A DNA stretch of 64,000 nucleotides from CAMLJR01 sp964631955 (GTDB lineage Bacteria; Pseudomonadota; Gammaproteobacteria; Pseudomonadales; CAMLJR01), in NCBI GenBank assembly GCA_964631955.1, contig CAZWBA010000003.1:248001-312000 (forward strand), written 5' to 3'. Of the stretch, positions 34,192 through 43,756 are shown in pieces. The notes under the pieces are model-generated. The model was not told where the DNA came from. It ran no database searches and worked only from the letters and a program-made list of their open reading frames with translations. The translations under genes were made by a program, and so were the position numbers. Every line of letters begins with the position of its first letter. Position 1 is the first letter of the stretch.

Positions 34192-36978
34192 TCACTGCGA
34201 AACCGGCGCTTGCGAAATTTCGGCGCCGGCGAGGGTCGCGAGAAATTCGCGCAGCTGAAGGATGCTCAACGGCTTGGCGAGATGTCCGTCCATGCCGCTG
34301 CTGCGACACAACTCGATATGCTCATCCAGCGTATGCGCGGTCAGCGCGACGATTTTCAGGCGCGCCAGCTGCCGCTCCTGCTCGCGGGCCCGAATGCGCT
34401 GTGTGGCCTCGTAACCGCTCATGCCCGGCATTTCGCAATCCATCAGCACCACGTCGAATTCGTGATGGCGCGCGGTGCACAGGGCAACCGCCTCCTCGCC
34501 GCTGGCGGCCAGCACGCAATCGTGCCCGAGCCGGTGCAGCATCGATTGCACCACGATCTGGTTGGTCGGATTGTCTTCCACCACCAGCACCGTCAGCGCC
34601 TGGGCGGACTGCTCCGCCGACGCAATCTGTGCCTGATTCGCCGCCGGTGCGATCGCCAGACCCAGTGCGCGCGCAAATGCCGCGCGCAGATCGCGCGCCA
34701 GCAGCGGCTTCTCTTCGGCCAGCACAATGCCGGCCGCACGGCGAATGGCGCTGTGCGGGATATCGATGGTAGCGGTCAGCAACAACAAGGGCGGCAGTGC
34801 AGGGCCGCAGGCCGCCTTCAGCGCATGCGCGAGATCGACGCCATTCATGCCCGGCATTTTCAGATCGATCGAGATCAGATCGAACGTCCGCTGCTGCGCC
34901 CGCGCTGCGGCCACCAGCGCCAGGGCCTCGGCCCCCGAATGCGCGATCTGCAATTGCATGCCCCAGTTTTTTATATGCTCGGCAATCAGCTCGCAGAAAT
35001 GCAGATTGTCGTCGACCACCAGAATCGATTTTCCCGCCAGATTGGCTTCGACCGGCACCGGCTCCTGCTTCGCGGTGGGCGGCAGCGGCAGCTCCACCCA
35101 GAATGTGCTGCCCTCGTCGGGCCGGCTTTGCATGCCGACGCTGCCGCCCATCAGTTCGGCGAGCTGGGCGGTGATCGACAGCCCGAGCCCGGTGCCGCCG
35201 TGACGGCGCGCGATACTCACATCGCCCTGCGTGAACGATTCGAACAGACGCGGCTGCAGTTCGGGGGCGATGCCAAAGCCGGTATCCTCGACGGCGAGAC
35301 GCACGCCGTCGCCATTTCTGAACACGTGCAGCCGGATTTCGCCGGCCTCGGTGAACTTGATCGCGTTGCTCAGAAAGTTGATGAGAATCTGGCGCAGGCG
35401 CGTGGGATCGCCGAGCACCCACGCCGGTACATCCGGTCGAATATCGCAGAGCAGTTCGAGATTCTTTTCGTCGGCCTTGAGGCGAAACAGCGTCAGCGTA
35501 TCGACCGCGACGCAATGCAGATCGAATGGAATCGTTTCCACCGCCATGCGGCCCGCCTGAATCTTGCTGAAATCGAGAATATCGTTGATCACCGTGAGCA
35601 GCGCGGTGGCCGACGAATAAACGATATCGTTGTAACGGCGCTGGGTATTGCTCAGACCCGAATCGCGCAGCAATTCCGCCATGCCGAGAATGCCGTTCAT
35701 CGGCGTGCGGATTTCATGACTCATGCGCGCGAGAAACTCACTTTTCGTGCGCGCATCGGCGCGGGCGTGTTCCTCACTGCGCACGGTCTGGCGATAGTGA
35801 TAACCGAGACAAACTATGAACAGCACGGTACGCAACTGCACCGAGACATCGGTCAGATAGCGCAGCGCGGCGCGATCGGTATCGAAATAGGCGGCCGTGA
35901 CGAAGGCGAAAATGACCCCCACCCAGATCAGCCAGCACACCAGCAATACACCGGCATGGCCGCGATTGATTCCGCGCCGGTAGAGATAGGCGCTGATGCC
36001 GATCAGGACGATCCAGTTCAGCGGAATCATCGCGATCGAAATCGCTTCCGACCAGCGCGGCATCAGCGGCATCAGCGCACCGAGCAGCGCAAACACGGCG
36101 ATCAGACTTTTCGTCAGATAATCGAGGCGGCGCGCGTGATGGCGCAGATCGAGAAATGCGGTTGCGAAGATGATGCCGATGATGGTCGAAACCGGAATCG
36201 TCAGCTGATGCGCAAACGCGCTGAGCGCCGGCGAATTCAGCCACGGCCAGTTCACCGTGTAACCCTGCGCCGCGATATACGTCGCCAGTTGCGCGGCGAT
36301 CAATAGCGCGAACAGCCCGAACAGGGACTGCCGCACGAACAGCCACATCACGGATGACGTCACGATGACGAGCGACAGGATGCTGATATTCGCCCATTCG
36401 ACGGCGCTGAATTTCGGCAGCGCCAGCATCAGCTTTTCATGCGGCCACAACTGCAGATCGTTCATGGCCTCGGATAAATTGCCGCGCGCGCGCAAATAGA
36501 TATCGGCGCTTTCGCCGGCGGCTACATGCACCGGAAAAAGATAGCGCGCATAGGGCAGCGGCTGCGTCGCTTCAATGGCAGCGCGCGGCGAATCGTTCGC
36601 GCTGTTCATGTCACCCGCACGGTCTTTGTCGCTGGCACCATCCATGTAAAGGGCCAGCTCGATGCGGCGCGGTACGGCGTGAAACAGCAGCAGATATTGA
36701 TCGGTAGCGGCGGCAGCGATGCGGGCACGCAGCCATAATGTCGAGGGATCGCGGCGCGGCAACTGCGTGCTGCGGATGACGCGCTGCCAGTCCGGGGACT
36801 GTTGCGCCTGCGCCAGAGTAAGCGTGTTATACGGATCGATCAGATAATAGAGTTCGCCGCTGTCGCGCAGCACGATGGCATTTTCCGTTACCGCCAGCTC
36901 CGTGTATGCGGGCGTCATGCCGCAAATGACGAAGAGAAAGGCAAGCAACGACGCCACTCGTTTTACAGCATTTTTCAT
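34192..36978 (-). CDS. 7TMR-DISM hybrid sensor histidine kinase, copy B
   Basis: A 928-residue paralogue of the downstream kinase with the same layout: signal peptide (to about 25), DISMED2-type periplasmic sensor, seven membrane helices, HisKA with His421 in SHEIRTPMNGILGM, HATPase (DTGFGIAPE, GGTGLGLSI) and two receivers with Asp705 and Asp847. The kinase and receiver cores are very similar to copy A, while the periplasmic and membrane parts differ much more. This indicates a tandem duplication followed by sensor divergence. It lacks an Hpt domain and an adjacent response regulator. It probably heads a two-gene operon. Confidence 0.93.
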   Translation of the reverse strand: MKNAVKRVASLLAFLFVICGMTPAYTELAVTENAIVLRDSGELYYLIDPYNTLTLAQAQQSPDWQRVIRSTQLPRRDPSTLWLRARIAAAATDQYLLLFHAVPRRIELALYMDGASDKDRAGDMNSANDSPRAAIEATQPLPYARYLFPVHVAAGESADIYLRARGNLSEAMNDLQLWPHEKLMLALPKFSAVEWANISILSLVIVTSSVMWLFVRQSLFGLFALLIAAQLATYIAAQGYTVNWPWLNSPALSAFAHQLTIPVSTIIGIIFATAFLDLRHHARRLDYLTKSLIAVFALLGALMPLMPRWSEAISIAMIPLNWIVLIGISAYLYRRGINRGHAGVLLVCWLIWVGVIFAFVTAAYFDTDRAALRYLTDVSVQLRTVLFIVCLGYHYRQTVRSEEHARADARTKSEFLARMSHEIRTPMNGILGMAELLRDSGLSNTQRRYNDIVYSSATALLTVINDILDFSKIQAGRMAVETIPFDLHCVAVDTLTLFRLKADEKNLELLCDIRPDVPAWVLGDPTRLRQILINFLSNAIKFTEAGEIRLHVFRNGDGVRLAVEDTGFGIAPELQPRLFESFTQGDVSIARRHGGTGLGLSITAQLAELMGGSVGMQSRPDEGSTFWVELPLPPTAKQEPVPVEANLAGKSILVVDDNLHFCELIAEHIKNWGMQLQIAHSGAEALALVAAARAQQRTFDLISIDLKMPGMNGVDLAHALKAACGPALPPLLLLTATIDIPHSAIRRAAGIVLAEEKPLLARDLRAAFARALGLAIAPAANQAQIASAEQSAQALTVLVVEDNPTNQIVVQSMLHRLGHDCVLAASGEEAVALCTARHHEFDVVLMDCEMPGMSGYEATQRIRAREQERQLARLKIVALTAHTLDEHIELCRSSGMDGHLAKPLSILQLREFLATLAGAEISQAPVSQ

Positions 36979-37255
36979 GCTTTAGTCCTTCGCAGCGGTT
37001 TCGCGCGTGGCAGGCACTGTTATGAAAATGTAAACGCCGTGCACACGGATTCGCCGATTATTACAGAGTCGCTCAGCGCCTCGCCAGCACGAATCGGACG
37101 CACGGTGCGCGCCGATGATTTTTCCGGGAGGAGAGAAACGCCATGTGGATTCGTGGCGTCGACACGGGCGCGGCCATCGCGCCATAACAGACGCAACCCG
37201 CGCGAACAATTGGGTATGATGGGCGCACGCTGATTTCGCCGCGGAGATATACGCA

Positions 37256-37621
37256 ATGACCGGAACACTGCCACCCTTTTTATTGCACTGGGCTATTACG
37301 TCGCTATCGCTGTGGGCGGCAAGTTACGTATTCAGCGGTATCGAATTCAAAAGCACGGGGGCATTGATCGTTTCGGCGCTGCTGCTCGGTTTCGCCAATG
37401 CCATCGTGCGGCCGCTGCTGATCATCCTGACGCTGCCGCTCACGCTCGTAACGCTGGGATTTTTTCTGCTCGTCATCAACGCGCTGATGATTCTGCTGGT
37501 GTCCGCGCTGGTCAGCGGATTCACCGTTTCCGGATTCTGGACCGCATTTTTCGCCGCAATATTTATCGCCGTGCTGAGCTTCCTGATCAATGTATTTTTT
37601 GGTGTGAGCAGGCCGGTGTGA
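37256..37621 (+). CDS. Four-helix membrane protein of the YvlD / phage holin IV family
   Basis: A 121-residue, highly hydrophobic protein with about four membrane helices. The stretch ANAIVRPLLIILTLPLTLVT and the following GFFLLVINALMILL are typical of the YvlD-like family (Pfam phage_holin_4_2). Despite the family name, members are widespread chromosomal genes and no phage genes are nearby. Function is unknown. The next gene begins 36 bp downstream on the same strand, so they may be cotranscribed. Confidence 0.85.
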   Translation: MTGTLPPFLLHWAITSLSLWAASYVFSGIEFKSTGALIVSALLLGFANAIVRPLLIILTLPLTLVTLGFFLLVINALMILLVSALVSGFTVSGFWTAFFAAIFIAVLSFLINVFFGVSRPV

Positions 37622-37657
37622 AATGAGCGCCCGCGCTATTCCGGGAGGCAATCCGGC

Positions 37658-38275
37658 ATGACGGAAAAAATCGCCGAGCTGCTGCTGATTCTGCTGGGAT
37701 CGGCCGGCTTGCTTTTCGTGCGCGGCCTGCGCGCGCATCTGCGCAAACACCTCTCTGCCAGACACCCCTCCGCCAACTGCCCGCCCGTCGAAAATGTCCG
37801 GCCCGATGCGGAATATTCGATTCTGTTACTCGCCGCCGGTGTCGCGCTGGTGCTGCTGCCGTTCATCGATTTATTTCTGCCCTATCTCGACTTCGCGGAT
37901 TTTTCCTTCAGCAAGGAACTGGCCTGGGCAGGCGTGATCACCGCCATCGCATCGATCACGATCTTCGGTCGGGCCGCCGGCGATCTCGTTCGCTATCGCG
38001 AGCGCTCCGATCCGGTCGAATTCCGTGCCGGCATTTTTCGCTATGTGCGCCACCCGTTTTACAGCGCACTGCTGTTATGGGTATTCGTGCAATTCATGCT
38101 GCTGCAAAACTGGCTGACGACATTTGCCGCGGCGGCGCTGTTCATCGCCATGTATGTATTGCGCATGCCGCGCCATGAATTGCGCTGGCTCGAACGGTTC
38201 GGCCATCGCTATCTACACTACATGGAAGAAACCGGCGCGCTGCTGCCGCGCTGGAAAAGCTGGCGGCAGCGCTGA
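37658..38275 (+). CDS. Isoprenylcysteine carboxylmethyltransferase-like membrane methyltransferase
   Basis: A 205-residue integral membrane protein with four to five helices. The C-terminal half has GIFRYVRHPFYSALLLWVF and RHELRWLERFGHRYLHYMEE, the pattern of the ICMT/PEMT-like methyltransferase family, where RHPxY and the E-rich end line the SAM pocket. Bacterial members are mostly of unknown substrate. The N-terminal part is a single helix followed by a polar, basic stretch (about 25-55), which is unusual for the family. It lies between the YvlD-like gene and a kinase-like gene, all on the plus strand. Confidence 0.8.
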   Translation: MTEKIAELLLILLGSAGLLFVRGLRAHLRKHLSARHPSANCPPVENVRPDAEYSILLLAAGVALVLLPFIDLFLPYLDFADFSFSKELAWAGVITAIASITIFGRAAGDLVRYRERSDPVEFRAGIFRYVRHPFYSALLLWVFVQFMLLQNWLTTFAAAALFIAMYVLRMPRHELRWLERFGHRYLHYMEETGALLPRWKSWRQR

Positions 38276-38360
38276 GCGCGCACTCGACACCACTTCCTCG
38301 AACACCAAAAAGCCATTTTTCTCGAAAACCGAATAGCCATTTTCATTGCCAAAGGTATTC

Positions 38361-39041
38361 ATGCTCAAAATCAGCCCGATCACACGTTTTGAACTCGACC
38401 GCATGATGATGCGTGCGACGACAATCGAACGCGACCCGAAAGGCGTGAAAGTCGCGCGCCTGCACGATGGCCGGTTCATTAAGTTCTTCCGCCGTAAACG
38501 CAACTGGAACCGCGAGCTGATTTCGCCGGCGGCGTTGCGTTTTGCGCGGCACGCGCTGAGATTGCAGAATCTCAATATTCCGACGCTTTCGGTAACGGGC
38601 ATTCATCGGCTCGTCGGCGAAACCTTTACCGTCGCCATCTACGAACCGCTTCCCGGCGAATCATTGCGGCAATTGCTGGCCGAAAAACGCGCCGATCCCG
38701 ACCTGATGTATCGCGTCGGTGTATTCATCGCGCGGCTGCACCGGCTCGGCGTGTTATTTCGCTCGATTCATCCGGGCAATATCATCGTCGATGGCAATCG
38801 TTTCGGTCTTATCGATCTGCTGGACATGCAGTGGCGGCCGTGGTCGCTGTCGCGCTGGACGCGCCGCCGCAACTGGTGGCATTTTCTGCGCAGCCCTGTC
38901 GACAGGCCGCATCTCGCAGCAGAACTGATCGATGAATTATTGATGGGTTATCGCGACGCGGCGGATCTGCCGAGCGATGAGCTGGAAGCCGTTGAAATGC
39001 GTGTGCGCCGCGTTATCGGGCGCAACCTGCCGATCGCGTAG
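38361..39041 (+). CDS. Kinase-like 'toluene tolerance' family protein
   Basis: A 226-residue protein with a small kinase fold related to LPS core (Kdo/heptose) kinases and BUD32-type proteins. An N-terminal basic strand is followed by the Lys region VKVARLHDGRFIKFFRRK, then a hinge-like YEPLPGESLRQLL. The catalytic loop is SIHPGNIIVDGNRFGLIDLLD (HxxN...D pattern). Such genes are called toluene tolerance proteins in Pseudomonas annotations; biochemical evidence is sparse. The ATG at 38361 has AAAGG a few bases upstream; a TTG at 38346 is also open. The TAG stop is inside the inverted repeat described at 39038. Confidence 0.8.
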   Translation: MLKISPITRFELDRMMMRATTIERDPKGVKVARLHDGRFIKFFRRKRNWNRELISPAALRFARHALRLQNLNIPTLSVTGIHRLVGETFTVAIYEPLPGESLRQLLAEKRADPDLMYRVGVFIARLHRLGVLFRSIHPGNIIVDGNRFGLIDLLDMQWRPWSLSRWTRRRNWWHFLRSPVDRPHLAAELIDELLMGYRDAADLPSDELEAVEMRVRRVIGRNLPIA

Positions 39042-39129
39042 GGGGCGCTGCTTGCTGCGCCCTATTTGTTTGCGCATAAATATTCTGAATTATTTGCACA
39101 TAGAAGGGCGCGGCAAGCAGCGCCCCTAC
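39038..39129. repeat. Inverted repeat pair between convergent genes
   Basis: The left arm (39038-39063) and right arm (39105-39129) are near-perfect inverted copies around the core GTAGGGGCGCTGCTTGC, separated by about 41 AT-rich bases. The outermost TAG of the left arm is the stop codon of the kinase-like gene, and that of the right arm is the stop codon of the efflux lipoprotein gene. It may work as a bidirectional terminator, or be a mobile palindromic element inserted at gene ends. No T-run follows either arm. Confidence 0.75.
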
Positions 39130-40547
39130 CGCGATGCCGTCTGTTCGCCGACTTCCCAACCACCACCTAACGCTTTATATAAGGCGATCAGACTCGTCGC
39201 CGCGCTGGTGCGCACGCTTGCATGACTCGCCTCGGTGAGCAGCTGCGTGCGCTGCACTTCGAGCACATCGAGAAAATCCGAGCTGCCGTTTTCGAAACGC
39301 AGACGCGCAAGCTGGGTGGCGCGCGCACTGTCGTCGGCGCTGGCCTGCAGATAATCGAGCTGCCTGCGCGTTTCGCGATACAGCACCAGCGCATTTTCGG
39401 TTTCTTCGAGTGCGCGCAACACGCTCTGCTCATACGCTGCCAGCGCGCCCTGCTCGCGCGCCTTCACCTGATTGATGCGCGCATTGACGTGACCGAAATC
39501 GAGAATCGACCACTGGATGCTCGGCCCGTACGCATACGTCGCCCGCGAGCCGTCGCCGATGCGATTGACATCGCTCGCGGCAGAACCGATTTCACCGATG
39601 AAACTCACGCGCGGAAACCATTCGCCTTTCGCCACACCGATATCGGCAGTGGCAGCGGCGAGACGACGCTCGGCCGCGCTGATATCGGGACGGCGACGCA
39701 ATAAATCTTCCGGCTTGCCGATATTCACCAGGCGCGGCAACGCGGGCAAATCGACTTTCGGTGCGAGCGTTGCTGCGAGCGCATTGGGCTGTTCGCCGAC
39801 GAGCACGGATAAGCGATGAATCGTATTCGTGATCGTCGCCTGCAGCGCGGGCAGCGTCGACAAGGTGTTGTTCAACTGCGCACGCGCACGCGCGGTGTCG
39901 AATTCGGTACCGCGTCCGGCATCGAGACGCGCTTCGGCAATTTTCAATGTTTCGCGCTGATTATCGGCATTGCGTTGCGCCACCGAAAATTGATCCTGCG
40001 CGCCGCGCAATTCGAAATAATTGCGCGCCACTTCCGCGACCACGCTGACCTGCACCGCCTGCAGATCGGCGAGCGCAGCCTGCTCGCTCGCCTTGCTCGA
40101 TTCGATCTGGCGGCGCACGCGTCCCCATAAATCGAGTTCCCAGACTGCATCGATGCCGGCGGTATTCAATTCCGACGAGCGCGCCAGGCCATCGAGCGAC
40201 TGATCGGCGCTGATGCGCGCCCTGGTGTGCGCGGCCTGCGTTGTCACCGTCGGCAATAAATCAAACTGGGTTTCGTTGCGCAGCGCCCGCGCCTGATTCA
40301 GATTGGCCAGCGCGATGCGCAGATCATGATTGCGCTGCAATGCGAAACCGACGAGCGCATCGAGCGTATCGTCATTGAATACCGTCCAGAATTGCGCGAT
40401 CGGTGTAGCGGTTGCATAAGCCGGATCCGCCGCCGCAAATGCCGCCGGCGCCCCGGTTTTCGGGCGTTCGTAATCAGGACCGATCGCGCAACCGGCAGCG
40501 ATCGCCGCGGCTAACACCGTAATCGAGGCGCGAAACAATTTATTCAT
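39126..40547 (-). CDS. Outer-membrane efflux lipoprotein, NodT/OprN type
   Basis: TolC-like channel of an RND pump. The product is 473 residues. The lipoprotein signal MNKLFRASITVLAAAIAAGC puts the acylated Cys at residue 20, followed by AIGPDYERP, typical of NodT-family factors. Long helical repeats (LRIALANLNQARALR and ALRALEETENALVLYRETR-like) form the periplasmic barrel. The ATG at 40547 overlaps the pump stop by 8 bases, so it is translationally coupled. It is the last gene of the adaptor-pump-channel operon; its own stop lies in the inverted repeat. Confidence 0.94.
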   Translation of the reverse strand: MNKLFRASITVLAAAIAAGCAIGPDYERPKTGAPAAFAAADPAYATATPIAQFWTVFNDDTLDALVGFALQRNHDLRIALANLNQARALRNETQFDLLPTVTTQAAHTRARISADQSLDGLARSSELNTAGIDAVWELDLWGRVRRQIESSKASEQAALADLQAVQVSVVAEVARNYFELRGAQDQFSVAQRNADNQRETLKIAEARLDAGRGTEFDTARARAQLNNTLSTLPALQATITNTIHRLSVLVGEQPNALAATLAPKVDLPALPRLVNIGKPEDLLRRRPDISAAERRLAAATADIGVAKGEWFPRVSFIGEIGSAASDVNRIGDGSRATYAYGPSIQWSILDFGHVNARINQVKAREQGALAAYEQSVLRALEETENALVLYRETRRQLDYLQASADDSARATQLARLRFENGSSDFLDVLEVQRTQLLTEASHASVRTSAATSLIALYKALGGGWEVGEQTASR

Positions 40548-43500
40548 GAACCACCCCCAGCCTTTGCGCACCACCGGTTGTCGTCTGTTTTTTCGCGACG
40601 AACTGCTGAATGACGACATAGAACAGCGGCGTGAGAAAAATTCCAAAGAAGGTGACGCCGATCATGCCGAAAAATACCGCGATGCCCATTGCCTGACGAA
40701 TCTCAGCACCCGCACCCGTGGCGATGACGAGCGGCAGCACGCCGAAAATAAAAGCGAACGAGGTCATCAGAATCGGACGCAGACGCAGGCGACACGCTTC
40801 GAGCGCCGCATCGACGATCGATTGACCGCGCTGCTGCAATTCGCGTGCGAACTCGACGATGAGAATTGCGTTTTTCGCAGCGAGCGCAATGAGCACGAAC
40901 AGACCGATCTGCGTGAAGATATTGATTTCCGATTTCATCAGGAATATTCCCGCAACCGCGCTGAGCAGACACATCGGCACAATCAGAATCACCGCGAGCG
41001 GCAGCGACAGACTTTCGTATTGCGCCGCGAGCACCAGAAATACCAGCAGGACGCAGAGCGGAAATACCAGGCTCAGGGCACCGCTCGCGGCGACCTGCTG
41101 ATAGGTAATCTCGGTCCAGTTGAAGGTCATCCCGGCCGGCACGGTTTCACGCGCGATTTTTTCGAGCGCGGCAATCGCCTGACCCGAACTGTAACCCGGC
41201 GCGGGCTTGCCGCTGATATCGGCCGAGGCGAAACCGTTGTACCGCTGCACCGTAATCGGACCGTGGCTGTTCTTCATCGTCATCAGCGTGCCGAGCGGCA
41301 CCATTTCGCCGCGATCGTTGCGCGTTTTCAACAACAGCGCATCTTCGGGTCGTTCGCGAAACGTGGAATCGGCCTGCATCATCACGCGGAACGTACGCCC
41401 GAATTTATTGAAGTCGTTGACGTAATACGAACCGAGATACGCCTGCAGGGTTTGAAATACATCGCCCAGCTCGACGCCCATGCGCTTAGCCTTGACGCGA
41501 TCGACATCGGCGAAATATTGCGGCGCATTCACTTCGAAATTGCTGAACGTGCCGAACAGCTCGGGCGCCTGTCGCGTTTTTCCCAAAACATCCTGTGCCA
41601 CCTTGTACAGCTCGTCCGAGCCGATCGCGTTGCGATCTTCGAGCTGCAGTTTGAAACCACCCGCCGGACCGAAGCCGCGAATCGGCGGTGCGGCGAGTAC
41701 GAAAACCGTCGCATCGTCGATCGCACTGGCAATTTTTTTATTGAGCGATGCCGTGATCTCATCGCCCGTCAATTTGCGACCGCGATCCTCGAACGGCTTG
41801 AGCGTGAGAAACACGACCGCACTGTTAGAGCTGCGCGTGAAACCATTGATCGACAATCCCGGAAATTGCACCGCGTGCAGAACACCCGGTTCCTGCAGAG
41901 CGATTTCGCCGACGCGTTTGACGATTTCCTGTGTACGCTCGATCGACGCGGCCGGCGGCAATTGCACCACGGCAACGAGATAACCCTTGTCCTGCGAAGG
42001 AACGAAACCGCCCGGCGCCGTCGCGAAACCGGCACCCGCCAGCAGCACCAGCCCGCCGTAGACGAGCAGACCGATGACGCTCGCGCGCAGAATTTTCTGC
42101 ACACCAAGCTGATAGCGGTCGGACAGATTGCCGAACATGCGATTGAACGGTGTGAAGAACCAGCCGAGCGAACGGTCGATAAAACGCTGCACCGCGTCGG
42201 GTTTTGCATCGTGCGATTTCAACAACAGCGCACACATCGCCGGCGACAAGGTCAGCGAACAAATCGCGGAGAGAATCGCCGCGAAGGCAATCGTCAGGGC
42301 AAATTGCCGGTAAAACGCGCCATTGAATCCGGGCACGAATGCGGGCGGCACGAACACCGCGCACAATACGAGCGAAATCGCGATGATCGGACCGGACACT
42401 TCATCCATCGAACGCCGCGCCGCCGCATGCGGCGACAGACCGTCGACGATGCCGCGCTCGACATTTTCGACGACAACGATCGCGTCATCGACGACGATAC
42501 CCACCGCTAGCACCAACCCGAGCAGCGTCAGTGTATTGATGGAGAAGCCGAATAATTGCAGCGCGGCGAGCGTGCCGATGATCGATACCGGCACGGCGAT
42601 GATCGGAATCAATGCCGCGCGCCATTTCTGCAGGAATACGATCACCACCAGCACGACCAGCAAGGTCGCTTCCAGCAACGTGTGAATGACCGACTGAATC
42701 GAATCGCGCACGAATACGGTCGGGTCATACACGATCGAGTAATCGACGCCTTCGGGAAAACGCGTTTTCAGTTCGGCCATTTTCTCGCGCACATTGTCGG
42801 CGAGATCGAGCGCATTGGCGCCCGGCTGTAGAAATATGGGAATTGCGACGGCCTGTTTGTTGTCGAGCAGACTGCGCAACGCGTATTCGCCGGCGCCCAT
42901 TTCGATGCGCGCGACATCGCGCAAATGTGTGACCTCGCCATTGCCGCTGGTCTTGATAATGATTTCGCCGAATTGCGCTTCGTCGCGCAAACGTCCCTGC
43001 GTATTCACCGCAAATTGAAATTCGACGGAATTCTTCATCGGTGCCGCGCCGATCGATCCTGCGGCGACCTGCACGTTCTGCTCGCGCACGGCTTTGATCA
43101 CGTCGCCAGTCGTCAGATCGCGCGCCGACATTTTCTGCGGATCGAGCCACACGCGCATGGCGTAATCGCCCGAGCCGAAAATGCGCACATCACCTGCACC
43201 GGGCAAACGCGCGAGCGCATCACGCACCTGGATCAATGCATAGTTGCGCAGATACAAACCGTCGTAACGGTTATCGGGCGAGAATAAATGCACCACCATC
43301 GTCAAATCGGGCGAACTTTTTTTCGCCGTCACGCCGAGCGCGCGCACTTCTTCCGGCAGGCGCGGCAACGCCTGCGATACACGATTCTGCACCTGCACCT
43401 GCGCGCGATCGATATCGGCGCCGAGTTTGAATACCACGGTGAGCTGCAGCGTGCCGTCCTGCTGCGCCTGCGAGTTCATGTAGATCATGTCCTCGACGCC

Positions 43501-43716
43501 GGTAATTTCCTGTTCCAAGGGCGCCGACACGGTATCGGAAATAACCTGCGGATTCGCCCCCGGATATTGTGCAGACACGACAATCGTCGGCGGGCTGACT
43601 TCGGGATATTCGGCAATGGGCAATGTAAATGCAGCGATGGCACCGGCGATAAAAATCAGAAACGAAATTACGCTCGCAAATATCGGCCGCTCGATAAAAA
43701 AATGGGTGAGCTTCAT
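40540..43716 (-). CDS. RND multidrug efflux pump, MexF-like (HAE-1)
   Basis: Inner-membrane proton/drug antiporter. The product is 1058 residues with 12 helices and two large periplasmic loops. N-terminus MKLTHFFIERPIFASVISFL; proton relay Asp pair in GIVVDDAIVVVENVERG; porter regions GSGDYAMRVWLDPQKM and QVQNRVSQALPRLPEEV. It is closest by eye to MexF among well-known pumps. It is flanked by an adaptor and a NodT-type channel in the MexEF-OprN order. MexF exports chloramphenicol, fluoroquinolones and quorum-signal precursors; the substrates here are unknown. A 178-bp gap containing a palindromic repeat separates it from the adaptor. Confidence 0.95.
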   Translation of the reverse strand: MKLTHFFIERPIFASVISFLIFIAGAIAAFTLPIAEYPEVSPPTIVVSAQYPGANPQVISDTVSAPLEQEITGVEDMIYMNSQAQQDGTLQLTVVFKLGADIDRAQVQVQNRVSQALPRLPEEVRALGVTAKKSSPDLTMVVHLFSPDNRYDGLYLRNYALIQVRDALARLPGAGDVRIFGSGDYAMRVWLDPQKMSARDLTTGDVIKAVREQNVQVAAGSIGAAPMKNSVEFQFAVNTQGRLRDEAQFGEIIIKTSGNGEVTHLRDVARIEMGAGEYALRSLLDNKQAVAIPIFLQPGANALDLADNVREKMAELKTRFPEGVDYSIVYDPTVFVRDSIQSVIHTLLEATLLVVLVVIVFLQKWRAALIPIIAVPVSIIGTLAALQLFGFSINTLTLLGLVLAVGIVVDDAIVVVENVERGIVDGLSPHAAARRSMDEVSGPIIAISLVLCAVFVPPAFVPGFNGAFYRQFALTIAFAAILSAICSLTLSPAMCALLLKSHDAKPDAVQRFIDRSLGWFFTPFNRMFGNLSDRYQLGVQKILRASVIGLLVYGGLVLLAGAGFATAPGGFVPSQDKGYLVAVVQLPPAASIERTQEIVKRVGEIALQEPGVLHAVQFPGLSINGFTRSSNSAVVFLTLKPFEDRGRKLTGDEITASLNKKIASAIDDATVFVLAAPPIRGFGPAGGFKLQLEDRNAIGSDELYKVAQDVLGKTRQAPELFGTFSNFEVNAPQYFADVDRVKAKRMGVELGDVFQTLQAYLGSYYVNDFNKFGRTFRVMMQADSTFRERPEDALLLKTRNDRGEMVPLGTLMTMKNSHGPITVQRYNGFASADISGKPAPGYSSGQAIAALEKIARETVPAGMTFNWTEITYQQVAASGALSLVFPLCVLLVFLVLAAQYESLSLPLAVILIVPMCLLSAVAGIFLMKSEINIFTQIGLFVLIALAAKNAILIVEFARELQQRGQSIVDAALEACRLRLRPILMTSFAFIFGVLPLVIATGAGAEIRQAMGIAVFFGMIGVTFFGIFLTPLFYVVIQQFVAKKQTTTGGAQRLGVVHE

Positions 43717-43756
43717 GGTGGATTTTCCATTTTAAATATTGCTCGATTTTTAATGG

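Noticed and set aside
34042..36306. A 754-codon open frame on the plus strand, opposite the second hybrid kinase
   Set aside because: It is exactly antisense to a gene with full kinase motifs, is rich in His/Arg/Gln as expected for the complement of a GC-rich coding strand, and has no recognisable domain.
31383..36978. The two hybrid kinases as an assembly duplication
   Set aside because: The two copies differ throughout, strongly in the periplasmic and membrane parts and at scattered sites in the kinase core, so they are true paralogues.
37256..37621. Prophage signal from a 'phage holin' family protein
   Set aside because: No lysis, capsid, integrase or repressor genes are near; the family name is historical and most members are ordinary chromosomal membrane proteins.
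40546..42510. A 654-codon open frame on the plus strand, opposite the MexF-like pump
   Set aside because: Shadow of the pump gene; its composition is dominated by Arg/His/Glu/Gln and has no hydrophobic or domain pattern.
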